NCBI GenBank assembly: GCA_039984955.1 | Contig: JBDWTN010000007.1 | Span: forward strand, 1,806,501-1,870,500 | Reading direction: 5' to 3' | Origin: Marinobacter alexandrii | GTDB taxonomy: Bacteria > Bacteroidota > Bacteroidia > Cytophagales > Cyclobacteriaceae | DNA length: 64,000 nucleotides | Part shown: positions 56,125 through 62,685 of the stretch, piece by piece | Layout: each line of letters starts with the position of its first letter | Position numbering within the stretch: position 1 is the first letter of the stretch | Program-made: the position numbers and the translations under genes | Notes under the pieces: model-generated | The model's database searches: none | Seen by the model: the letters and a program-made list of their open reading frames with translations, nothing else | What the model was told of the DNA's origin: nothing

Positions 56125-58777
56125 AAATACTCCTCCATCGATCCCTCGTAAATTCTTTCTATGGTATTGCAAAGAGCGATTTCAAGAATCTATTATGGGC
56201 GACTTGGAGGAACAATTTGAAGAAGATCTAGAGAACCATGGACTAATAAAAGCCAGGCGAAAGTTCGTTTGGAATGTTCTTAGATTTTTCAGACCTGGAA
56301 TTATTAAAGCTGCCTTTGGCGGTCAAAAACTCAACACTTACGGTATGTTTAAAAATTATTTCAAAGTAGGGATCAGAAATATCCTGAAGTACAAAATGTT
56401 CTCATTTATCAACGTCTTTGGGTTGGCAGTAGCCATGTCTGTATGCATGTTGATCATTCTCATGCTTTATGATCAAAAAAGCTATGATCAATTTCATGAA
56501 AAGAAAGATCAGGTACACAGAATACTCGGAAAACCTGAAAAAGGGAGCATGCCATATGCCACTATTCCATTGCCACTTTCAAAAACACTAAAAGAAGATT
56601 ATCCAATTATAGAAGAGGCTATAGCGCTTAGAAGAGGTGTAGGGGGTGACGCATCTTTCAATCAAAAAACCGTGGAAATGAAAGGTTATTTCGCGCCAAG
56701 TTCATTTTTCAACATTTTTAGTTTCCCATTAGTAAAAGGAGATCAATCCACAGCACTAGATGAGCCCAATTCGCTAATTATAACCAAGGAAAAAGCTTAC
56801 CAGTTATTCAATAGTGAGAATCCAATAGGCAAGCAAGTCACTTTTGAGGATCGAGGATTACATATCATGGATATTGAAGATGGAAGAAGTCCAGTTGATT
56901 GGGGTTCATATACGGTTACTGGAGTAATCGATCTATCTTCTTACAAGACTCATCTAAAGTTTGATGCTTTAGTTTCATCCGCAACATTACCCGCTCTATA
57001 TAAGGATAGCTTATTGGCAGATGTATCAGAAAAATGGGAAACATACTATACGGCATACTCTTTCATTTCGCTAAAAGAAGGAACACAAAGAGCCGAGTTA
57101 GATATCGCTCTTGCCGATCTTGCACAAAGGAAATATGCAGATTCAGAGAACTACCCTGACTTCACATTCATTTCTCAAAGTCTCTCAAAAATTACTCCTG
57201 GCATACTAGTAAATAATGAAGCTACATTTAGATTGCCAGAGGTAGCCTATTACATTCTATCGCTACTCGCACTGGTCATTATGATAATGGCTTGTTTGAA
57301 TTATACCAATCTTTCAATAGCTCGTTCACTATCCAGAATGAAAGAAATTGGTGTGAGAAAGGTGACTGGTGCTACTCGTAAAAATCTAATATTTCAATTT
57401 CTTACAGAATCAATCATTACAGTGATGATAGCGTTAATCATTGCTACAGGCATGCTCTATTTCACCAAAGAAGCTTTTATGGGACTTTGGTTCAATAAAT
57501 ACCTCAATTTTGATTTGTCTTCTTCGCTTCCAGTTTATTTGATCTTTGTGGTTTTCGCGTTTTTAATTGGAATTATTGCAGGAACATATCCAGCACTTCT
57601 TCTTTCCAAAAGACAGCCAATACATGCATTGAAGACAAACGCTACTCCCGCTGGTAAATGGGGAATGCAAAAGATTCTTAATGTTTCTCAGTTTGTCGTA
57701 TCACTTATTTTTATTGTGACTTCTATGGTCATTTACAATCAATTCAAATTCTATACAGAGTTTGAATATGGCTTCCAGTCCGAAAACATTGTAAACATTC
57801 CTCTTCAAGGAAATGATCATGAAATGCTAACAAATGAGCTATCATCAGTGGCAGGTGTTACTACTATTTCTGCGTGCGATTATGTACCTGCCACAGGCGT
57901 CACCAATATTACAGAGTTCACATCTCCTGAAGAAGGGGCTGATCCATTTGTCCTCCTCAAATTGAATGTAGATGAGGATTTTATGAAAAATCTAGAACTG
58001 GAATTGCTCGCTGGAAAAGGTATTTCTAGCACTGATAATTCTGGGAAGTATGTCGTAATAAATGAGTCTGCAGTAGAAAAACTAGGCTATGAAAATCCGC
58101 AAGAGGCCGTTGGCAACATATGGGATAGAGAGTCTGGTGGTTCAGTGCAGATAGTTGGAGTTGTAAAGAACTTCCGCGCATCACTTCTTGTCAATGGTAC
58201 TGAAATTAGACCTCTTGCATTGGCGAATGATGCGTCTACTTTCAATTACTTAAATGTAAGAATTTCGGAGGGCAGTCCTCTTGGGACAATTGCTGACATT
58301 GAGCAAGTCTGGAAGAAAATAGATCCCGTCCATGAATTCAAATATGAGTTTTTTGACAATGAGCTATCCAATACAAATCTTGCCATTTTCGATATCGTAT
58401 CGATTATTGGTTACATCTCCTTTTTGGCAATCCTCATTGCTTGTTTAGGAATGCTTGGAATGGCTACCTATTCAACCGAGAGGCGAATGAAAGAAGTAGG
58501 AATAAGAAAAGTGCTTGGTGCCGCCGAGATGAGAATCATCCTGATTTTATCCAAAAGCTTTCTTAAGTTGTTAGCCATTTCCATCCTAATTGCGGCCCCA
58601 CTGAGTTACTTTATCAATCAGTTTTGGCTGGACAATCTTCCAAATCGGATGGACTTTGGATTCGGTACAGTCGTCATTGGTTCACTCCTCATGTTGGGGC
58701 TTGGTTTGCTCACTATTGGTTCACAAACTATTCGTGCTGCAAGACAAAACCCTGTAGAATCATTGAAGGATGAGTAA
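56117..58777 (+). CDS. Prefix-domain FtsX/MacB-type permease (block D, last gene; body group IV)
   Basis: 886 residues. The prefix (1-76) is of the block D type (FFLWYCKERFQESIMGDLEEQFEEDL), but the body from Met77 is nearly the same kind as 34467 of block C: YFKVGIRNILKYKMFSFINVFGL, NYTNLSIARSLSRMKEIGVRKVTGA (about 393), YGFQSENIVNIPLQGND. DNA identity between the two is very high from just before the junction onward and is absent in the prefixes. The second half has CLGMLGMATYSTERRMKEVGIRKVLGA (about 775). It ends NPVESLKDE with ATGAGTAA and no further overlapping permease. Confidence 0.95.
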   Translation: MNKNTPPSIPRKFFLWYCKERFQESIMGDLEEQFEEDLENHGLIKARRKFVWNVLRFFRPGIIKAAFGGQKLNTYGMFKNYFKVGIRNILKYKMFSFINVFGLAVAMSVCMLIILMLYDQKSYDQFHEKKDQVHRILGKPEKGSMPYATIPLPLSKTLKEDYPIIEEAIALRRGVGGDASFNQKTVEMKGYFAPSSFFNIFSFPLVKGDQSTALDEPNSLIITKEKAYQLFNSENPIGKQVTFEDRGLHIMDIEDGRSPVDWGSYTVTGVIDLSSYKTHLKFDALVSSATLPALYKDSLLADVSEKWETYYTAYSFISLKEGTQRAELDIALADLAQRKYADSENYPDFTFISQSLSKITPGILVNNEATFRLPEVAYYILSLLALVIMIMACLNYTNLSIARSLSRMKEIGVRKVTGATRKNLIFQFLTESIITVMIALIIATGMLYFTKEAFMGLWFNKYLNFDLSSSLPVYLIFVVFAFLIGIIAGTYPALLLSKRQPIHALKTNATPAGKWGMQKILNVSQFVVSLIFIVTSMVIYNQFKFYTEFEYGFQSENIVNIPLQGNDHEMLTNELSSVAGVTTISACDYVPATGVTNITEFTSPEEGADPFVLLKLNVDEDFMKNLELELLAGKGISSTDNSGKYVVINESAVEKLGYENPQEAVGNIWDRESGGSVQIVGVVKNFRASLLVNGTEIRPLALANDASTFNYLNVRISEGSPLGTIADIEQVWKKIDPVHEFKYEFFDNELSNTNLAIFDIVSIIGYISFLAILIACLGMLGMATYSTERRMKEVGIRKVLGAAEMRIILILSKSFLKLLAISILIAAPLSYFINQFWLDNLPNRMDFGFGTVVIGSLLMLGLGLLTIGSQTIRAARQNPVESLKDE

Positions 58778-58812
58778 CTTTCTACGCTAACAACAATTGA
58801 AATTAAAAGACT

Positions 58813-59122
58813 ATGATTGCTAGAATTTGGAATGGCTCCACCCGATTGGATCACTACGAGGGATACACAGAATTTATGAAATCCAGAGCCATTCCAGATT
58901 ATCAAAATACAGTCGGATTTATAAAGCTTACTTTCTTGAGAAGAAAGGAAGAAGAAACAGCCAAATTCACCTTAATTACCTATTGGGAAAATATTGAGGT
59001 CATTAAAAATTTCGCTGGTGATGAATATGAGCTAGCTAAGTACTACCCGGAAGGATGAGAGATTTCTTTTAAAATTTGAAGAAAACGTCACGCACTATGA
59101 AGTGTTTGCTGAGGAAAGCTAA
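58813..59122 (+). pseudogene. ABM-like small barrel gene with a one-base frameshift
   Basis: The intact frame gives 81 residues (MIARIWNGSTRLDHYEGYTE to KYYPEG, stop at 59056-59058). After one surplus G in the run near 59053-59054, the next frame continues with DERFLLKFEENVTHYEVFAE and stops at 59122. The joined product of about 102 residues aligns end to end with the intact 105-residue paralogue at 33634 (for example KLLRFDTQVKHFEMKYE). This is either a real frameshift that removes the last helix and strand or a sequencing error at a short G run. The gene follows block D by 35 bp. Confidence 0.8.
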
Positions 59123-59135
59123 GTCCAAAAATGAG

Positions 59136-59166
59136 AAGAGCCACATATTTTAAGTGACTCTTTTTT
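59136..59166 (+). terminator. Intrinsic terminator after the ABM-like gene
   Basis: aagagccac (59136-59144) pairs with gtgactctt (59154-59162) with one mismatch, 9-nt loop, followed by four T residues and GTTT. It would end transcripts from block D and the ABM-like gene before the PadR promoter of block E. Confidence 0.7.
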
Positions 59167-59174
59167 GTTTAAAC

Positions 59175-59235
59175 CAACACTGCAATTAGGAATTAACCTA
59201 TTTCTCTTTTATTATTGCAACACTGCAATTAGGAA
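59175..59235. promoter_or_regulatory. Two perfect 18-bp direct repeats at the block E PadR promoter
   Basis: The sequence caacactgcaattaggaa occurs at 59175-59192 and 59218-59235 (43 bp start to start, about four helical turns). TATTATTG (59210-59217), one mismatch from the -7 consensus TAnnTTTG, directly precedes the second copy. The second copy ends 6 bp before the PadR ATG at 59242. This is the clearest operator candidate in the window. Confidence 0.72.
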
Positions 59236-59241
59236 AGAACT

Positions 59242-59580
59242 ATGGGAAAGTATCAATTAGGTGAATTCGAAGAAATTGTGCTGCTTACTGTTGGAGTCTT
59301 ATTTGGTGACGCATACGGCGTGTCTATTAAGCTTGCTATTGAGGAGAAACTCAACAGGAAAGTGAGTGTAGGTGCACTTCAATCCGCATTGAAAAGGTTG
59401 GAAGAAAAAAGTTACCTCACTTCGAAAGAAGGGGAGTCTACGAGCGAAAGAGGTGGAAGACCAAAACTGTATTTTACCTTAACGGCCGCAGGACGAGATG
59501 CTATTGAGCACGCACGCGAAGTAAGAAACGAACTCTATAATGAAATACCAAAGATTGCATTAGACCTGAAAATGGTCTAG
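59242..59580 (+). CDS. PadR-family transcriptional regulator (block E)
   Basis: 112 residues (MGKYQLGEFEEIVLLTVGVLF). The core includes YGVSIKLAIEEKLNR and recognition segment VSVGALQSALKRLEEKSYL, identical across VSVGALQSALKRLE to PadR 19291, and wing GGRPKLYFTLT. The two regulators share related promoter repeats, as expected if they bind similar DNA. Two bases separate its stop from the permease 59583. It probably represses its own operon through the 18-bp repeats. Confidence 0.95.
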   Translation: MGKYQLGEFEEIVLLTVGVLFGDAYGVSIKLAIEEKLNRKVSVGALQSALKRLEEKSYLTSKEGESTSERGGRPKLYFTLTAAGRDAIEHAREVRNELYNEIPKIALDLKMV

Positions 59581-59582
59581 CA

Positions 59583-62228
59583 ATGAACACATCACATTCA
59601 AATCCGCCAAAACTATTACTACGGTTTTTTAAATGGTTCTGCGATCCTCGACTTCACAAATATCTAGAAGGAGATCTATTAGAACTATATGAATATAACA
59701 TTGAAAAACAAGGACTAAAAAAAGCCAAATGGAAGTTTAGTTGGGAAGTATTCAAGCTATTTCGTCCTGGCATTATCAAATCATTCGAAGGAACTCAAAG
59801 ACTAAATAATTACGGTATGATCAAGAACTATTACAAAGTAAGTATGCGAAGCATACTCCGAAATAAGACATTCTCATTCTTAAATATCTCAGGACTCAGT
59901 GTAGGCATTGCCAGCTGTATTTTAATCCTCATTTACGTAAATAATGAGCTATCGTACGATACGTACAATAGTAACTATGAAAATACCTATCGCGTCATTC
60001 ATTACTACGGTGAACAAGGTGCTGAACCTAATTTTTCTTCTCTTCCTACAAATGAATATCAGGTATGGGGGAATGCTCCAGCCGCTCCTAGTATGCAATC
60101 GTTCTTCCCTGAGGTACATCAAGTTTTCAGGTTTACCAGTGATTCTCCTTGGTTAATTTCTTATAATGGGATCACTTTTTCTGAAACAGGTATCTTATTT
60201 GCAGATTCGACTGCTTTTGATGTCTTCGACTGGAAGATGCTGGCGGGCGATCCAAAAACTGCGCTTGTGAGACCAAACACGGTAGTGCTTACCAAAGAGC
60301 TAGCTAAAAAATATTTTGGAGATGAAAATCCAGTGGGGAAGACAATCATAATGGACACTGAAGACCCCTTTGAAGTAACGGGCGTAGTGGAGGTTCCTTC
60401 GAATTCACACTTCTTCTTTAATGGGTTAATATCTATGAGCACATTTAAAAACAGAAGACCCGGAATATTTGATAGCTGGGGATATGTGGATTTCTATACG
60501 TATTTCACACTAAAGCCAGGAGCTAGTATTGACATACTAAAACAAAAAGTTCCAGAATTCCTTGAGGCTAACTATACCGATGATCAAAATTACTACATTG
60601 ATTTTGAACCGCTATCTGATGCGTATCTACATTCAGAGGCAGGTCGTCAGCCGGGAGCTATTGGTAGCATTGGCAACATCTATATTTTCACGTCTGTTGC
60701 AATCTTCATATTACTGATCGCTTGCATCAATTTTATGAATCTTTCTACTGCCAGATCAGTGGAACGCGCTAAGGAAGTGGCTATTCGGAAAACCATAGGA
60801 TCACAACGTAGCGCATTGATTTATCAATTTTTAGTCGAGGCTATTATAATCACATTAATTGCCTCTCTGTTTGCAGCAGTGCTTGTTTTCGCCGGGCATT
60901 CTCTGTTGGAGACCATTTCTGGAAAGACGTTACCAATTAACTGGTTGTTTTCCATTCAAAACGTCCTTTTAGGACTTGCAGCCGTCTTGTTTATTGGAGT
61001 TGTTGCAGGAAGCTATCCCGCATTTGTTCTTTCTACATTCAGGCCCATAACAGTGCTAAAAGGGTCATTCAAGGCCTCTTCCAGCGGCATCTGGCTAAGA
61101 AAGTCCTTGGTTGTACTACAGTTTTCTCTATCTATTATTCTACTAGCTGGAGCAGCTGTTGTTTCATCCCAACTGGACTTTCTCCAAAAATACAATATGG
61201 GTTTCGATTCAGATCAGATGCTTGTAGTGGACTTTGGTTATGATGGTTTAGTACAGCAGAAAAGAGAATACATCAAGCAGCGGTTTAATAATCATAAAGA
61301 TGTGGAAATGGCATCTGTGTCACGTGCAGCACCTGGAGATTTTTTTCCCAACGCAGGTACGGGAATTACCGATCCTATCTCTGGGGAGATCGTATACAAG
61401 GGTCCCGCGATTTACGAAGTAGATGAAGATTTTATTCCTACCTACAAAATGAATATAGTAGCTGGAAGAAATTTCTCCGATGACTTCCCACTGGATTCTG
61501 CAAATGCCTTAATCCTCAACGAGTCTGCAGCTAAGTTATATGGCTACTCTAATCCGGAAGACATCATCGGCAAATCTTTTGAACAATGGGGAAGAGAAGG
61601 AAAAGTCGTTGGAGTCGTGAAAGATTTCAATTACGTGTCTTTGCACGAAGAGGTAGAGCCACTCTCTCTTCGCTTTGGTACCCGGTATAATGTGTCTGTC
61701 TTTTCATTGAAAATCAACAGTCAAGACTTTTCTAAAACGCTTGCAGAATTAGAAAGTATATGGCAAGAGATCATCCCTCATAGACCCTTTGATACTCGTT
61801 TTGTTGATCAAAATTTTAACGCACAATATGAATCTGACGAACGATTCGGAATGATTTTTTCCATTTTTTCTGGGCTGGCCATTTTTGTTGCTTGCTTAGG
61901 TCTTTTTGGATTAACCATTTACAGTACAGCACAAAGAAACAAAGAGATTGGTGTGAGAAAAGTGCTGGGTGCTACCACTACTCGAATTGTAGCCCTTCTT
62001 TCAAAAGACTTCCTTACTCTTTTCATCATCTCTTTAATCATTTCAATACCACTATCGTGGTATGTCATGAACAGTTGGCTAGATGGATTCGCTTATCGGA
62101 TTTCATTGGGCTTTGAAATCTTTGCAACTTCAGCGCTGATAACCTTACTGGTTGCTTTTATTACCATGAGCTTCAAGACAGTGAGTGCAGCGCTATCAAA
62201 TCCTATTGATTCTTTGAGAGATGAGTAA
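59583..62228 (+). CDS. Prefix-domain FtsX/MacB-type permease (block E)
   Basis: 881 residues. The prefix (1-78) reads FFKWFCDPRLHKYLEGDLLELYEYNIEKQG, a sequence intermediate between the block A and block B prefixes, and junction Met79 follows. The body has an enlarged first periplasmic domain, NFMNLSTARSVERAKEVAIRKTIGS (about 381, with EVA for EVG), SYPAFVLSTFRPITVLKG, and CLGLFGLTIYSTAQRNKEIGVRKVLGA (about 770). It resembles 2197 and 16189. The C-terminus is NPIDSLRDE with ATGAGTAA. It is the only permease of its operon and is followed by an intrinsic terminator. Confidence 0.95.
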   Translation: MNTSHSNPPKLLLRFFKWFCDPRLHKYLEGDLLELYEYNIEKQGLKKAKWKFSWEVFKLFRPGIIKSFEGTQRLNNYGMIKNYYKVSMRSILRNKTFSFLNISGLSVGIASCILILIYVNNELSYDTYNSNYENTYRVIHYYGEQGAEPNFSSLPTNEYQVWGNAPAAPSMQSFFPEVHQVFRFTSDSPWLISYNGITFSETGILFADSTAFDVFDWKMLAGDPKTALVRPNTVVLTKELAKKYFGDENPVGKTIIMDTEDPFEVTGVVEVPSNSHFFFNGLISMSTFKNRRPGIFDSWGYVDFYTYFTLKPGASIDILKQKVPEFLEANYTDDQNYYIDFEPLSDAYLHSEAGRQPGAIGSIGNIYIFTSVAIFILLIACINFMNLSTARSVERAKEVAIRKTIGSQRSALIYQFLVEAIIITLIASLFAAVLVFAGHSLLETISGKTLPINWLFSIQNVLLGLAAVLFIGVVAGSYPAFVLSTFRPITVLKGSFKASSSGIWLRKSLVVLQFSLSIILLAGAAVVSSQLDFLQKYNMGFDSDQMLVVDFGYDGLVQQKREYIKQRFNNHKDVEMASVSRAAPGDFFPNAGTGITDPISGEIVYKGPAIYEVDEDFIPTYKMNIVAGRNFSDDFPLDSANALILNESAAKLYGYSNPEDIIGKSFEQWGREGKVVGVVKDFNYVSLHEEVEPLSLRFGTRYNVSVFSLKINSQDFSKTLAELESIWQEIIPHRPFDTRFVDQNFNAQYESDERFGMIFSIFSGLAIFVACLGLFGLTIYSTAQRNKEIGVRKVLGATTTRIVALLSKDFLTLFIISLIISIPLSWYVMNSWLDGFAYRISLGFEIFATSALITLLVAFITMSFKTVSAALSNPIDSLRDE

Positions 62229-62253
62229 GTCTCAATAGCAAATTATATACTAG

Positions 62254-62285
62254 AGCCTGATGCTATTTCCATTAGGCTTTTTTTT
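62254..62285 (+). terminator. Intrinsic terminator of block E
   Basis: agcctgatg (62254-62262) pairs with cattaggct (62270-62278) over 9 bp including one G-U pair, with a 7-nt loop, followed by seven T residues. It lies 26 bp after the permease stop. Confidence 0.88.
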
Positions 62286-62299
62286 GCTTGAAATCGAGC

Positions 62300-62353
62300 T
62301 ATTTGTATATGTGAGTATTTCTTATAATTTTGTATATTATACATTATTATAAG
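62300..62353 (+). promoter_or_regulatory. Bacteroidota-type promoter with palindrome before the block F PadR gene
   Basis: TTTG (62302-62305) and TAATTTTG (62325-62332) fit the -33 and -7 elements with 19 bases between them, the expected distance. A start near 62339 would give a leader of about 16 nt to the PadR ATG at 62356. Arms cttataat (62321-62328) and attataag (62346-62353) form a perfect inverted repeat across the -7 element and start site. tttgtatat occurs at 62302-62310 and 62329-62337, overlapping both promoter elements. A bound repressor would block initiation. Confidence 0.68.
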
Positions 62354-62355
62354 TA

Positions 62356-62685
62356 ATGAAAAATAAAGGACTCGGAGAATTTGAAGAATTGGTATTACTC
62401 GCGGTTTGCATCTTAGAAGATTCGGCTTATGGTATATCAGTAAAAAAGGAAGTTGAAAAACACTCAGGAAGGTCTATACTTCTTGGTGCCGTTCACATCA
62501 CCTTGTATCGCTTACAAGACAAAGGTTTTCTAAAATCAGAATTGGGCGGCAATACAGAGAAACGAGGAGACCGTAGAAAACGACTTTTTCAAATCACACA
62601 AGCTGGCATGAAACAGCTTAAAGCATCTCAAGAAGTACGACAAAAAATGTGGCAATTTATTCCACAACTAAAACCAAGTACTTAA
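62356..62685 (+). CDS. PadR-family transcriptional regulator (block F)
   Basis: 109 residues (MKNKGLGEFEELVLLAVCIL). The core has YGISVKKEVEKHSGR and recognition segment LLGAVHITLYRLQDKGF, close to PadR 49806. The wing is GDRRKRLFQIT. Its stop and the next ATG share one base (TAATG), so translation of the following permease is probably coupled. The promoter upstream is the best consensus match in the window. Confidence 0.95.
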   Translation: MKNKGLGEFEELVLLAVCILEDSAYGISVKKEVEKHSGRSILLGAVHITLYRLQDKGFLKSELGGNTEKRGDRRKRLFQITQAGMKQLKASQEVRQKMWQFIPQLKPST

